Of a stretch of DNA of 64,000 bases, positions 17,394 to 26,732 are shown piece after piece (the stretch's first letter is position 1; each line of letters starts with the position of its first letter). The translations under genes and the position numbers were made by a program. Source of the DNA: JAWXTP01 sp044433415. GTDB lineage: Bacteria; Bacteroidota; Bacteroidia; Bacteroidales; Rikenellaceae. Below the pieces are notes generated by a model. That model was not told where the DNA came from. It did not search any database and saw nothing but the letters and a program-made list of their open reading frames with translations. The stretch spans positions 1-64,000 of the forward strand of contig JAWXTP010000002.1 of the NCBI GenBank assembly GCA_044433415.1, in the 5' to 3' direction.

Positions 17394-17470
17394 GGCTTTT
17401 CCCAATAACGGCTCATCTTTGCGACCTTTTCCTTAATTCCAATGCTCACAACCCCTCTGTAAGTTGGGTT
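17394..17470. repeat. Family A hairpin, truncated copy (left arm and tip only)
   Basis: GGCTTTTCCCAATAACGGC (17394 on) repeats the left arm of the copies at 1259 and 17491. The tip changes from CAGCC/GGCTG to CAACC/AGTTG, which keeps most pairs. The right arm is missing or replaced by the following full copy. Confidence 0.6.
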
Positions 17471-17490
17471 TCGTGTCGGAAGTTCGGGAA

Positions 17491-17614
17491 GGCTTTTCCC
17501 AATAACGGCCTACATTTTTCACCTTTTCCGAAAAACCAATGCTCACAGCCCTCAAGGCTGCTCCGCTTGATTTTCCGAAAAACGCAAAAAATCTAAGCCA
17601 TTCTTGGAAAAAGC
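17491..17614. repeat. Family A hairpin, copy 2
   Basis: It shares the outer arms and the CAGCC-CTCAA-GGCTG tip with copy 1 (1259-1382) and has the same length of 124 bases. The middle stem differs: TAGAAGTTT/AAACTTCTA in copy 1 is replaced by CCGAAAAACC/GATTTTCCGA here, so both sides changed together and pairing is kept. It lies downstream of the unknown gene and the convergent nfnB gene. Confidence 0.75.
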
Positions 17615-17670
17615 GGACAATCGTGGACGCTATGTAACGCTCATGGTAACAAACCTGGGTTTCAACTAAC

Positions 17671-17744
17671 GGCGACAAGCGACTAAATAATTATAGTAAT
17701 AATATTTTATTATTATTTTTATCAATATTTAGTCGCTTGTCGCC
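17671..17744. repeat. 19-base perfect inverted repeat with AT-rich loop
   Basis: GGCGACAAGCGACTAAATA (17671-17689) is the exact complement of 17726-17744, and the AT-rich middle can pair partly. The core CAAGCGACTAAAT recurs at 3314-3326 and, with one change and inverted, near 59633-59646. It may act as terminator for the leftward nfnB or be a mobile repeat. Confidence 0.8.
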
Positions 17745-17792
17745 CTATCACCTATCACCTAACACCTATCACCTAACACCTAACACCTACAA
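17744..17792. repeat. Seven tandem 7-base repeats, CCTATCA/CCTAACA
   Basis: Units at 17744, 17751, 17758, 17765, 17772, 17779 and 17786 read CCTATCA, CCTATCA, CCTAACA, CCTATCA, CCTAACA, CCTAACA, CCTACAA. They begin on the last base of the inverted repeat and end 16 bases before the end of nfnB. A looser GCTAAAA/GCTACAA pair follows. A short tandem array like this could vary in copy number between strains. Confidence 0.85.
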
Positions 17793-17808
17793 GCTAAAAG
17801 CTACAAGC

Positions 17809-19197
17809 TTATTTAGCCTTAATATATTCATCTATAGCAGTTGCAGCTTTACGACCAGCACCCATAGCAAGGATTACAGTTGCTGCACCTGTTACGGCAT
17901 CACCACCTGCAAATACTCCTTCACGAGTTGTTGCGCCTTCGTCATTAGCTATAAGACAGCCCCATCTGTTAGTATCTAAGCCTTCTGTAGTAGAAGCGAT
18001 TAATGGGTTAGGAGATGTACCTAGCGCCATGATTACTACATCTGTTTCAACTTCACGCTCACTACCTTCAATTACCTTAGGTGAACGTCTTCCAGATGCA
18101 TCAGGTTCGCCAAGCTCCATAGAAACACAAGAGATAGTTTTAACCCATCCGTTCTCATCACCATTGATACCTGTAGGGTTTGTTAACATCATAAACTCTA
18201 TGCCTTCTTCTTTAGCGTGGTGAACTTCTTCTACCCTAGCAGGAAGCTCTTTCTCACTACGACGATACATAATAGAAGCCTTAGCACCTAAACGTGCAGC
18301 AGTACGTACAGCATCCATAGCAACATTACCTCCACCTACTACAACTACACTTTTGCCTACATAAATAGGAGTGTCATAACTGTCATCATAGGCTTTCATA
18401 AGGTTAGCACGAGTTAAGAACTCATTAGCAGAAACTACACCGTTTAAGTTTTCACCATCTATACCCATAAAGCGTGGTAAACCAGCTCCTGAACCTACAA
18501 ATACTGCTTCATAACCTTCATCATCCATAAGAGAATCTATAGTGATAGTACGTCCAACTACAACGTCAGTTTCTATCTCTACACCTAGTTTCTTAACGTT
18601 TTCTATCTCTTTAGCTACAACTTTTGACTTAGGCAAACGGAATTCAGGAATACCATATTCTAACACTCCACCTGGCTTATGTAGCACTTCGAAAATCTTA
18701 ACTTCATAGCCCATTTTAGCTAAATCCGCAGCACATGCAAGCCCTGCTGGACCACTACCTACTACAGCTACTTTATGTCCGTTTCTTTCAACTGGAGTGA
18801 ATAATTCAACATTATTTTCACGTGCCCAGTCACCTACAAAACGCTCTAACTTACCAATAGATACAGGCTCTTTCTTAATACCTAAGATACATGAACCCTC
18901 ACATTGGCTTTCTTGTGGACAAACACGACCACAAACAGATGGAAGAAGTGAGTCTTCCGCTATAATTTTTGCAGCAGCAGTGATATCTCCACCCTCTACA
19001 GCATGTATAAATTGAGGTATCTTTAACGATACAGGACAAGCAGCCACACAACGAGGTTTTTTACATTGAATACAACGAGAAGCCTCTAGTTGCGCTTCTT
19101 CAAGGTTGTAACCATAACATACCTCTTCAAAATTTGTAGCTCTTATTTTTGGATCTTGTTCCCTTACAGGGATTCTATCTATTTTATTATTTGCCAT
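17809..19197 (-). CDS. nfnB: NfnB-like/GltD-like flavoprotein subunit (ferredoxin:NADP+ oxidoreductase)
   Basis: 462 residues. The N-terminal region holds two [4Fe-4S] clusters (CIQCKKPRCVAACP near 41-54 and CGRVCPQESQCEGSC near 89-103). It is followed by the FAD-binding Rossmann motif VVGSGPAGLACAADLAK and the NADP-binding motif VVVGGGNVAMDAVRTAARLG. This is the architecture shared by the small subunit of glutamate synthase and NfnB. No large glutamate synthase subunit is nearby, whereas the NfnA-type partner gene lies 62 bases upstream, so an NADH-dependent reduced ferredoxin:NADP+ oxidoreductase (electron-bifurcating in anaerobes) is the better reading. Confidence 0.88.
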   Translation of the reverse strand: MANNKIDRIPVREQDPKIRATNFEEVCYGYNLEEAQLEASRCIQCKKPRCVAACPVSLKIPQFIHAVEGGDITAAAKIIAEDSLLPSVCGRVCPQESQCEGSCILGIKKEPVSIGKLERFVGDWARENNVELFTPVERNGHKVAVVGSGPAGLACAADLAKMGYEVKIFEVLHKPGGVLEYGIPEFRLPKSKVVAKEIENVKKLGVEIETDVVVGRTITIDSLMDDEGYEAVFVGSGAGLPRFMGIDGENLNGVVSANEFLTRANLMKAYDDSYDTPIYVGKSVVVVGGGNVAMDAVRTAARLGAKASIMYRRSEKELPARVEEVHHAKEEGIEFMMLTNPTGINGDENGWVKTISCVSMELGEPDASGRRSPKVIEGSEREVETDVVIMALGTSPNPLIASTTEGLDTNRWGCLIANDEGATTREGVFAGGDAVTGAATVILAMGAGRKAATAIDEYIKAK

Positions 19198-19259
19198 TAT
19201 ATTAATCTTCTTAAGGTCAACAAAATTGGAATTTACGAGAACACTAAAAAACTAATCTA

Positions 19260-20132
19260 TTAGTCTTTGTGTAGATTTATTCTACACTTGTGATCTACTT
19301 GTTTAGCTTTACGTTGTTCAATAGTGCGGTATTGACCTTGACGACGCATAGCCTCATCAAAATCAACTAGGTGAGCATCAAACTCAGGTCCATCTACACA
19401 TGTAAAGAACGTTTTACCCCCTACAGATACACGACATGCCCCACACATACCAGTACCGTCAACCATAAGAGAGTTTAAGCTAACAATAGTTTTAATTCCA
19501 TATTTTTTTGTTGTTAATGACACGAATTTCATCATTATCATAGGTCCTATAGAAACAACAACATCATATTGCTTTCCTTGATTATCTATCAAGTCCTCTA
19601 AACATTGAGTCACAAGACCTTTGAAACCTTTACTTCCGTCATCTGTAGCAATATATAGATTTGTCGCTACGGCTTTCATTTCTTCTTCAAGAATCACTAA
19701 GTTTTCATTTTTAGCTCCTATTATAACATCGACTTCTACGCCTTGTTCTTTAAGCCATTTCACTTGTGGATAAACAGGTGCAGTACCAACACCACCAGCG
19801 ATAAACATGATTTTCTTTTTACGTAATTCATCAATATTTTCATAAACAAACTCTGAAGGTTGCCCAAGAGGTCCTACAAAGTTCATAAATTCATCCCCTT
19901 CTTCTAAATTACAGATTCTTTCTGATGTACTACCTACTATTTGTGTAACAATAGTAACAGCTCCTTCTTCTTGTGAATAATCACAAATAGTTAAAGGAAT
20001 TCTTTCTCCGTGCTCATCTACACGAACGATAATAAATTGTCCTGGCTTTGCAGATTTAGCAACACGAGGTGCATATACATCCATAAGATATATGTTCTCT
20101 GCAAGGCATCTTTTTTTTAAAATTTTAAACAT
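19260..20132 (-). CDS. nfnA: NfnA-like FAD/[2Fe-2S] subunit (sulfide/dihydroorotate dehydrogenase-like)
   Basis: 290 residues with a ferredoxin-reductase fold: FAD-binding beta-barrel (residues 1-95, with IPLTICDY), NAD-binding domain (MFIAGGVGTAPVYPQVKWL), and a late [2Fe-2S] site with the pattern DGTGMCGACR ... FFTCVDGPEFDAH, in which an Asp and three Cys can serve as ligands as described for NfnA. It would form a heterodimer with the NfnB-like protein encoded next in the same direction. The pair links NADH, NADPH and ferredoxin pools in anaerobic metabolism. The alternative, a PyrK-like electron-transfer subunit, is less likely because of the neighbour. A palindrome of the leader family lies 23 bases before its start codon. 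Confidence 0.88.
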   Translation of the reverse strand: MFKILKKRCLAENIYLMDVYAPRVAKSAKPGQFIIVRVDEHGERIPLTICDYSQEEGAVTIVTQIVGSTSERICNLEEGDEFMNFVGPLGQPSEFVYENIDELRKKKIMFIAGGVGTAPVYPQVKWLKEQGVEVDVIIGAKNENLVILEEEMKAVATNLYIATDDGSKGFKGLVTQCLEDLIDNQGKQYDVVVSIGPMIMMKFVSLTTKKYGIKTIVSLNSLMVDGTGMCGACRVSVGGKTFFTCVDGPEFDAHLVDFDEAMRRQGQYRTIEQRKAKQVDHKCRINLHKD

Positions 20133-20154
20133 TTTGGTTAATAAGTATGAGTTT

Positions 20155-20180
20155 AAGGGGAATTCTATAGAATTCTCCTA
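20155..20180. repeat. Leader palindrome before nfnA
   Basis: GGGGAATTCTATAGAATTCTCC within AAGGGG...CCTA: a nearly perfect palindrome, 23 bases before the leftward start codon at 20132. Confidence 0.7.
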
Positions 20181-20215
20181 AAATTAAGATAAATCTTTTT
20201 TGAGTTTTATAGCTT

Positions 20216-20240
20216 TAGGGGAGTTCTTGAAGTTCCCTTT
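20216..20240. repeat. Palindrome of the same family after the DUF1573 gene
   Basis: TAGGGGAGTTCTTGAAGTTCCCTTT lies directly beyond the stop codon of the leftward DUF1573 gene, 36 bases from the copy at 20155. Both arms show the family sequence. Confidence 0.7.
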
Positions 20241-20246
20241 ATCTAA

Positions 20247-21338
20247 TTACTCTATATTTGCAACGAGCCTCATTTCCTTTATTGGTTGAGACTGGTCGTT
20301 TGTAATGACGGTTATAGTTTCAGCTACTCTACCTTTATCATTTTTCAAAGGTAGTAATTTTGTTGTAATATTTATAGTTTCTCCGTTTTTAATTACTCTT
20401 TTTGGCACAGAAAAACTCACTTTACTACTAGAACCTGAAATTTCGAGAATTTCTAAGTCATTTTTGCCAACATTTGTCAATGTAAAAGTCCTTGTTAAAT
20501 TAGCACCATTTTTCACATTTCCAAAATGATAAAAACGGCTTGACAATTCGCCTACTGGTGAATTCTGTATCATATCTGGCGTATAAGATGTAAAATCTGG
20601 TATAGAAATACCATTTATGATAAACTTGTCCTTATATGTAACACCATTAATAGCTAAGCTAACTTCTGTTTCAAAATTACCATATAATTTAGGTTCTTTT
20701 TTCAAGTCATAAATAATAAAAAGCTGTCCCTTTTCTTGTGGTTTCAATGTTGCAGGAGCCATATACGCCTTAAAACGACCTCCTTTATCATCGACTGTTG
20801 TTTTAAAATCTACATCTTTATCCGATGAATTATAAACACCTATCATTAGATTATGGTTATAACCTATAGGTATTTCCTTATATGTTGCAAGCAAAGACTC
20901 CACTCTAATCCCATCACTTAAAACAACGGGATACATATCATCCACACCTTTAGGACGAGGCTCTATTACCCCTTTAATCACAAGTTCATTAGCATGCTTC
21001 CCTGCTCCATCTATAACGTATAATTTTGATGTGAAAGCACCTGAACGCCCCTCAGGATTATATCTAACTTTTACCTCTGTAGTTTCGTCAGGCATAATTG
21101 GCGCTTTCTTATACTCAGGCTTTGTACACCCACAACTAACAGATACATATTTAATTATATATGGCGTATCAGATGTGTTTTTAAAAGAAAAAGAAGCTGT
21201 CACCTCACCATCTACCTCTTTAATTTTACCAAAGTTATGTACTGTTGACTTAAATTTAATTTGAGGCGAAGGAACTCCTTGTGCCATTGCAAAGAAGGTC
21301 ACAAAAAACGCTAACAATATATTTATAATAAATTTCAT
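20247..21338 (-). CDS. DUF1573-domain exported protein
   Basis: 363 residues with a Sec signal peptide ending FAMAQG. It is built of immunoglobulin-like modules. The first (about 27-125) carries the DUF1573 signature HNFGKIKEVDGEVTASFSF ... YVSVSCGCTKPEY ... TTEVKVRYNPEGRSGAF, and the last (about 270-360) repeats the pattern YHFGNVKNGANLTRTFTLTN. DUF1573 proteins are common in the Bacteroidetes envelope and have no assigned reaction. The Cys-Gly-Cys motif is a family hallmark. It is the last gene of a run beginning at mnmA, which ends only 9 bases upstream, so cotranscription is likely. Confidence 0.87.
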   Translation of the reverse strand: MKFIINILLAFFVTFFAMAQGVPSPQIKFKSTVHNFGKIKEVDGEVTASFSFKNTSDTPYIIKYVSVSCGCTKPEYKKAPIMPDETTEVKVRYNPEGRSGAFTSKLYVIDGAGKHANELVIKGVIEPRPKGVDDMYPVVLSDGIRVESLLATYKEIPIGYNHNLMIGVYNSSDKDVDFKTTVDDKGGRFKAYMAPATLKPQEKGQLFIIYDLKKEPKLYGNFETEVSLAINGVTYKDKFIINGISIPDFTSYTPDMIQNSPVGELSSRFYHFGNVKNGANLTRTFTLTNVGKNDLEILEISGSSSKVSFSVPKRVIKNGETINITTKLLPLKNDKGRVAETITVITNDQSQPIKEMRLVANIE

Positions 21339-21347
21339 CTTTAAATA

Positions 21348-22538
21348 TTACTCATTAATTACCCCAGAACCTACTAATTCGCCATCCGTATTATACCAAA
21401 CAGCAAATTGCCCAGCAGTTACACCGCGTTGTGGTTCATCAAATACCATATAAGCACCCTCTTCTTTAATTATAAGAACTCCTTCTTGTAAAGGCTGACG
21501 GTATCTTATACGAAGTTTATATCTTTGTTCGCTTTCTAGTTGTTGCTTAAGGTCTTCTCTTACCCAGTGCACTTCTTCATCACGAATAAACAATGCTTTT
21601 CTAAATAAGCCCTTATGTTCCGACCCTTGCCCTACATAAACAGTATTTGTCTCAACATTAATACCTATAACAAATAAAGGTTCAGCTTTCCCACCAACAT
21701 TTAAGCCCTTTCTTTGCCCTATAGTGTAATAGTGAGCTCCATTATGTTCACCTACTTTAATACCATCAGTTTCACTATAAGTATAAGGTTTCGACAATTC
21801 TTTAAGGTTTGATTCTTCTACTATGTCTTCGTAACCCTTCCAATCTTTAGGAATCTCTATAATATTTCCTTTTTTAGGTTTTAATTTTTGTTGTAGGAAT
21901 ACAGGTAAATCTACCTTCCCGACAAAACAAATACCTTGAGAATCTTTACGTTCAGCCGTTGCAAGCCCCTGTTCCATAGCTATACGTCGTACCTCTGGTT
22001 TTTCTATATGCCCTATAGGGAAAAGAGCTTTTTCTAATTGCTCTTGTGACAGTTGACAAAGAAAATAACTTTGATCTTTATTATTATCTGCACCTGCTAT
22101 AAGGCGATAATGTTCTTTCCCATCAATTATAACGCTATCTTTTTGACAATAGTGTCCTGTAGCAACATAATCAGCACCTAATTTCAATGCTGCCTTTAAA
22201 AAAGCATCGAATTTGATTTCTCTATTACAAAGCACATCAGGATTCGGTGTTCTGCCTTTTTCGTATTCAGAAAACATATAATCAACAACTCTCTTACGAT
22301 ACTCATCGCTTAAGTCTATGTAATTAAATTCTATATCAAGTTTTTTAGCTACAAGTTCAGCAAACATTCTGTCATCATTCCAAGGACAGTCTCCAGCCAA
22401 AGTACCTGTAGTATCATGCCAATTACGCATAAACATACCTATGACTTCATACCCTTGCTCTTTTAAAAGATAAGCAGCTACAGATGAATCTACGCCACCT
22501 GAAAGTCCTACAACTACACGTTTTTTATTGATATTCAT
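21348..22538 (-). CDS. mnmA: tRNA-specific 2-thiouridylase
   Basis: 396 residues. The N-terminal PP-loop ATPase motif SGGVDSS (about 14-20), the segment [13 protein letters not shown] with the first catalytic Cys, ATGHY, the second catalytic Cys in SQGICFVG and the C-terminal barrel are all present. MnmA puts sulfur on U34 of the Glu, Gln and Lys tRNAs in the cytoplasm, receiving persulfide sulfur and using ATP. The length is near the upper end for the family, explained by small insertions after residue 45. The GH3-like gene ends 8 bases upstream, which suggests an operon. Confidence 0.97.
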   Translation of the reverse strand: MNINKKRVVVGLSGGVDSSVAAYLLKEQGYEVIGMFMRNWHDTTGTLAGDCPWNDDRMFAELVAKKLDIEFNYIDLSDEYRKRVVDYMFSEYEKGRTPNPDVLCNREIKFDAFLKAALKLGADYVATGHYCQKDSVIIDGKEHYRLIAGADNNKDQSYFLCQLSQEQLEKALFPIGHIEKPEVRRIAMEQGLATAERKDSQGICFVGKVDLPVFLQQKLKPKKGNIIEIPKDWKGYEDIVEESNLKELSKPYTYSETDGIKVGEHNGAHYYTIGQRKGLNVGGKAEPLFVIGINVETNTVYVGQGSEHKGLFRKALFIRDEEVHWVREDLKQQLESEQRYKLRIRYRQPLQEGVLIIKEEGAYMVFDEPQRGVTAGQFAVWYNTDGELVGSGVINE

Positions 22539-22545
22539 TTTTATA

Positions 22546-24060
22546 TTAATTTATTATATATTCCAAAATAGAGTCTACATACTCTCTAGTATTTGACAGG
22601 CGCGGCACCTTATTTTGCCCTCCCGACTTGCCTCGTTTTTCCATCCATTTATGGAAAGTCCCAGGGTCAACTTTTCGAACAATAGGTTTTTCTAATGTTG
22701 CGTTATTCTTTCTTTTTGCTTCGTAATCAGAATTAACTTTTTGAAGCGTTTTATCTAATATCTCACAGAAGTTTTCAAAAGAATCGGGCTCTTTAGAAAA
22801 TTCTATAATCCACTCATGTTTACCTTTTTCCTTAACATCCATATAAATAGGGGCAGCAGTATATTCTCTAATTGTGGCTCCTGTACAATTACAAGCCTCT
22901 GCAATTGCCTTATCGCTATTGTCAACGATTACCTCCTCACCAAAAGCATTAATATAATGCTTAGTACGACCTGTAATCTTTATTCTGTAGGGCGAAATAG
23001 ATGTAAACTTTACAGTGTCGCCTATCATATATCTCCACAACCCACCATTAGTTGTAATTATAATAGCATAATTTACTCCTAGCTTAACGCCTTCCAATGG
23101 GACTACCTTTGTCATATCATCAAGGCAAGTTGCAGGAGTAAACTCATAAAATATCCCATAATCAAGCATTAACAATAACTCCACTGACTTAGGATTGTCT
23201 TGTATGGCAAAAAATCCTTCAGAAGCATTATAGCTCTCAATATATTTCATTTGAGGTGAAGGGATTAGCTTTTTATAAGTCTCACGATAAGGAGTAAAAC
23301 ACACACCTCCATGCATAAAAAGCTCCATGTTAGGCCACACCTCACTTATATTGCTCTTACCTGTATATTCTAATACTTTTTCTAATAAAACCAAGTTCCA
23401 TGAAGGCACTCCAGCAAAAGAAGTTATATTTTGTTTAGAACATGTTTCTGCTATTACTTCTATTTTTTTTAGAAAATCTGTCTCTAATGCTATCTCTTTA
23501 GGTGGCGTACGGAACAACGACACATAAAATGGTGTATGTTCAATCAATATAGATGATAAGTCTCCTGAACGTGCTCCACTACTTGAAAGCTCATCTATAC
23601 TATGAGCACCTCCCAATGTTAACGTCTTTCCTCCGCCAACATTAAACGTCTCATTAGAGTAAGCAGCAAGACCAATAACGTCTTTCATCCCCCGATATTG
23701 ACACTTGTAGATAGATTCCGTAGAAACAGGAATAAATTTACTTTTACTCGTTGTTGTTCCTGACGATTTTGCATACCATTTTATTGGAGCATCCCAGATT
23801 ATATTAGCTTCTCCCTGTCTGGTTCTATTGATATACTCTTCCATATCGGAATATTCGGAGACTGAGATTTTACGCACAAATTCTTCGTAAGAAGTTTCAC
23901 ATGTAATACCTCTCTCTTTACCATACTCACAATTAGCTAAGTGAAAAATAAGTTCTCTAAATTGACACTGCTGTGTACTTATAGGGTCACTCATAAATTC
24001 CTCAATTTCGCTAATGCGACGACTAAATATGCTATTTATAATCTTGTGACTAAATTCCAT
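22546..24060 (-). CDS. Bacterial GH3-like (auxin-responsive GH3 family) acyl-adenylating protein
   Basis: 504 residues without signal peptide. The ATP-binding loop region [14 protein letters not shown] (about 100-113), the [12 protein letters not shown] motif, and [34 protein letters not shown] near the hinge match the GH3 family of adenylate-forming enzymes. In plants these conjugate amino acids to hormones. The bacterial substrate is unknown. Such genes are common in Bacteroidetes. It lies in the leftward run with mnmA 8 bases downstream and is preceded by a family palindrome at 24083-24132. Confidence 0.87.
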   Translation of the reverse strand: MEFSHKIINSIFSRRISEIEEFMSDPISTQQCQFRELIFHLANCEYGKERGITCETSYEEFVRKISVSEYSDMEEYINRTRQGEANIIWDAPIKWYAKSSGTTTSKSKFIPVSTESIYKCQYRGMKDVIGLAAYSNETFNVGGGKTLTLGGAHSIDELSSSGARSGDLSSILIEHTPFYVSLFRTPPKEIALETDFLKKIEVIAETCSKQNITSFAGVPSWNLVLLEKVLEYTGKSNISEVWPNMELFMHGGVCFTPYRETYKKLIPSPQMKYIESYNASEGFFAIQDNPKSVELLLMLDYGIFYEFTPATCLDDMTKVVPLEGVKLGVNYAIIITTNGGLWRYMIGDTVKFTSISPYRIKITGRTKHYINAFGEEVIVDNSDKAIAEACNCTGATIREYTAAPIYMDVKEKGKHEWIIEFSKEPDSFENFCEILDKTLQKVNSDYEAKRKNNATLEKPIVRKVDPGTFHKWMEKRGKSGGQNKVPRLSNTREYVDSILEYIIN

Positions 24061-24082
24061 AACTTTAAATAATATTAATCTA

Positions 24083-24132
24083 TAGGGGAGTTCTAAAAAT
24101 CCCTTCGTTCAGTTTTTAGAAATTCTCTTTAT
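24083..24132. repeat. Leader palindrome before the GH3-like gene
   Basis: AGGGGAGTTCTAAAAA (24084-24099) pairs with TTTTTAGAAATTCTCTT (about 24114-24130), with a short TCCCTTCGTTCAG loop. It fills the gap between the stop codon of the upstream gene (24129) and the start codon at 24060, leaving 23 bases. Confidence 0.7.
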
Positions 24133-24764
24133 AAGGTCACTAATGTAAACATTGCTAAATATCCTACAATTATTCCTACAAAAGTTTGAAGCAAATTGTA
24201 CTTTCTTAAATACATTGATGCTGTGCCTGAAAGCCCAAAACACAATAATAATATTATAAGAAATATATCTATACCCTTAAACCCAAGGTAACCTAAAACA
24301 TTCAGTGTAGCAACTAATGCACCTAAACCTATTGTGTAAACATTTATTCTACAAAAATAAGAAATAGCAATAGTTATAATTGCAGTCAAATTTACAGCAG
24401 CAAATATGCGTGCAATAAAATAAATAGGTATTTCATTTACAACAAAAAGCTGGATTAACGAGTAAAGCAAAATTGTAGGAACCACAAAGTTAACTTTATC
24501 CTTCCTTGAACTCTTGCTATAATCCTTTATTATCCTAAATCGTTTTAAAACTAAAAACAATATAAAAGGAGCAAGAAAAATTAGCAATACCAGAAACACC
24601 AAAAATACTGTTTGAATATTTATAGTTGAAAATACAAAAATATTGCTAATAGACACAAGCATTAATATCAGATATACTGGCATAAGTAGCGGATTTAGAA
24701 TATTACAAATCGCCTTTGCTAATATATACAAACGTTTTTTATTTTTATATGTAATTTCAGACAT
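24129..24764 (-). CDS. Integral membrane protein, possibly degenerate PAP2-like
   Basis: 211 residues with about six hydrophobic segments and a short basic N-terminus. The late segment YLRKYNLLQTFVGIIVGY resembles the last PAP2 motif region of a Bacteroidetes membrane family, but the catalytic Arg and His residues of true PAP2 phosphatases are not evident, so enzymatic activity is doubtful. The gene sits between the rlmI-like gene (16 bases upstream) and the GH3-like gene, probably in one transcript. I cannot assign a function. Confidence 0.7.
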   Translation of the reverse strand: MSEITYKNKKRLYILAKAICNILNPLLMPVYLILMLVSISNIFVFSTINIQTVFLVFLVLLIFLAPFILFLVLKRFRIIKDYSKSSRKDKVNFVVPTILLYSLIQLFVVNEIPIYFIARIFAAVNLTAIITIAISYFCRINVYTIGLGALVATLNVLGYLGFKGIDIFLIILLLCFGLSGTASMYLRKYNLLQTFVGIIVGYLAMFTLVTL

Positions 24765-24780
24765 CTAATAACTTATTAAA

Positions 24781-25974
24781 TTATTCTACATACAAAACCA
24801 AACCTTTTAAATACTCACCTTCTGGATGATATATGTTAACAGGATGATCAGAAGGTTGTGTTACTTGGTGCAAGATAGACACTTTACGTCCCGCTATGGC
24901 TGCTGCTGAAAAAACTGTAGTTCTAAATTGCTCTTTACTTACAGCTTGTGAACAACTAAAAGTGAAAAGTATACCACCTTTTTTAATTTTTGTCATAGCT
25001 TGCGCATTTATACGCTTATAACCCTGTAGGGCATTAGGCGTTGCTTTATGGCGTTTTGCAAATGCTGGCGGATCTAATATTATTAAATCATAAAAGTCCT
25101 CTTTTAGATTCTTTAAGTAATCAAATGCATCTATAGTTACACCTTTGTGTGTTTCTGCGTAATTATTAATTTCTGCATTTTCTTCAGCACGTGCTACAGC
25201 CTTTGCTGAGCAATCTACACTTTCTACCGTTTTAGCACCCCCTGCTAGAGCATACACACTAAAGCCACCTGTATAACAAAAAGTATTTAACACATTTCTG
25301 CCTTTAGAGTAAGTCTCTACAAGTTGTCTATTTTCTCTTTGGTCTATAAAGAACCCTGTTTTTTGCCCTTCTACCCAGTCTACAATAAATTTATTATTAT
25401 GCTCAAGCACAACAGTACTAGTAGGAGTTTTATCTTCACGATTATCAAACAAATAACCTTCTCTTTCAGTTTCTTCAACACTATCAGGCAATGTTCCTGC
25501 ACTTTTGTAATAAATTGCAGACACATAGTCTTTCATAACAGTTTGTAATGCCTCAGCGATAATATTGCGATCTTCGTGCATTCCTAAAGAATGAGATTGC
25601 ACAACAGCAATATCATTATAAACATCAACAATTAAGCCTGGTAGCAAGTCTCCCTCACCGTGAACTAATCTGTAACAAGTTGTTTCAGGATTATCTATAA
25701 GCCCCATAGCTCGACGTTTAGATAGTGCTGAACCTAGGCGCATTTCCCACCAGCTGCCGTCTATAGTTTCATTATCAAAAGTCAACACCCTTACAGCGAT
25801 AGAACCTAGGCTACAATGTCCCTTAGCGATAAACTTTTTATCTACAGAATATATTTCAACTATCTGTCCCTCTTCAATTTCTCCATCAGCAGAAGCTATA
25901 GCTCCCGAAAATACCCATGGATGAAAACGTTTAAGAGACTCTTCTTTTCCTTTTTTTAAATATATTTTTGCCAT
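24781..25974 (-). CDS. rlmI: Class I SAM-dependent rRNA methyltransferase, RlmI type
   Basis: 397 residues. An N-terminal PUA domain (KGKEESLKRFHPWVFSGAI, residues 7-25) is followed by a linker domain and a Rossmann methyltransferase with FCYTGGFSVYALAGGA (SAM-binding motif I), the acidic loop SVDCSAKAVARAEENAEIN, and the motif IV LDPPAFAK. This order is that of RlmI, which methylates C5 of a cytosine in 23S rRNA. The late motif with Cys, FTFSCSQAVS, holds the expected catalytic Cys. The exact target base is inferred from the family only. Confidence 0.9.
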   Translation of the reverse strand: MAKIYLKKGKEESLKRFHPWVFSGAIASADGEIEEGQIVEIYSVDKKFIAKGHCSLGSIAVRVLTFDNETIDGSWWEMRLGSALSKRRAMGLIDNPETTCYRLVHGEGDLLPGLIVDVYNDIAVVQSHSLGMHEDRNIIAEALQTVMKDYVSAIYYKSAGTLPDSVEETEREGYLFDNREDKTPTSTVVLEHNNKFIVDWVEGQKTGFFIDQRENRQLVETYSKGRNVLNTFCYTGGFSVYALAGGAKTVESVDCSAKAVARAEENAEINNYAETHKGVTIDAFDYLKNLKEDFYDLIILDPPAFAKRHKATPNALQGYKRINAQAMTKIKKGGILFTFSCSQAVSKEQFRTTVFSAAAIAGRKVSILHQVTQPSDHPVNIYHPEGEYLKGLVLYVE

Positions 25975-25998
25975 TATTTTCGTAATAATTTTGAACAG

Positions 25999-26595
25999 TT
26001 ATTCCTGTTCTGAATTTTGTTTATTTTGTTTTAATATATTATAAATTTCCGCACAAACCCAAGCATCCGTGGCAGCATAACGCATTTGCGCCTCAGTAAG
26101 TGTTTTTGCATTCCAATTACTCAACCTCTGTGCTTTAGAAATTTTACCGTTAAGAACTATAGCCGATATTTTCTTAAGACCTAACTCTTTTATACCATAA
26201 CCACCAACGATTTTTTGCAAATCTACAAAACTTCGAGGATAAAACTTCTGATTTACTTTAGTGATTCTTTTTATATCATCATCTATAGCAAGTCCCACTT
26301 TAGTAATTCTTCGTGATTGCAATACTAGTAAAACTTCACGAGAAAGAGGCATTTTGTTAACCCTAAAAAGGTAAGCTCTTTCTTTCGAAGATATCTGAAC
26401 AAGTGAAATTTTATCTGGCACACCCTTAGTAAAAGTAGGCTTGTTTTCTGTATCAAAACCTAAGACACTTTGTGATTTAAGGTATTCAGCTGCTTCTTTT
26501 TGCTCAGCTTCGGTTTGTACAACAAAGATTTCTCCCTCAAATTGTATTGATTCAAGGGCATTGACTTCGTCATTTGAAATATTTTGTTTGTACAT
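25999..26595 (-). CDS. 3'-5' exonuclease of the DEDDy (RNase D-like) family
   Basis: 198 residues forming a single exonuclease domain. Visible are the first motif GFDTENKPTF (the Asp-Glu pair), the second region with an Asp near VGLAIDDDIKRI, and the third motif RYAATDAWVCAEIY, which fits the Tyr-x-x-x-Asp pattern of the DEDDy class. There is no HRDC domain, so it is shorter than true RNase D and similar to the stand-alone exonuclease proteins common in Bacteroidetes. It may act on RNA or single-stranded DNA. It lies 24 bases upstream of the rlmI-like gene. CAAAGATA at 26635-26642 could be its -7 element. Confidence 0.88.
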   Translation of the reverse strand: MYKQNISNDEVNALESIQFEGEIFVVQTEAEQKEAAEYLKSQSVLGFDTENKPTFTKGVPDKISLVQISSKERAYLFRVNKMPLSREVLLVLQSRRITKVGLAIDDDIKRITKVNQKFYPRSFVDLQKIVGGYGIKELGLKKISAIVLNGKISKAQRLSNWNAKTLTEAQMRYAATDAWVCAEIYNILKQNKQNSEQE

Positions 26596-26676
26596 TCTAG
26601 TTAATTAAATTATATTGTTTACTACCAAATCCAACAAAGATAGGCAATTTTTACAAAATAGCATTATTTAAAACTA

Positions 26677-26712
26677 AAAAAACAGCTAATACCTCAATAT
26701 TAGCTGTTTTTA
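26677..26712 (-). terminator. Terminator of the PgpH-like gene
   Basis: AAAACAGCTAATA pairs with TATTAGCTGTTTT around a short loop, with A-rich and T-rich ends. It lies 21 bases beyond the stop codon at 26733. Confidence 0.88.
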
Positions 26713-26732
26713 CTTATATTTAAAGACCATAT

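Noticed and set aside
17366..17678. Two overlapping open frames (plus 17366-17596, minus 17433-17678) after the unknown gene
   Set aside because: They lie inside the family A hairpin repeats. Their translations are palindromic by-products without start signals or family likeness.
17744..17792. Heptanucleotide array considered as a CRISPR array
   Set aside because: Units are 7 bases with no spacers, and there are no cas genes.
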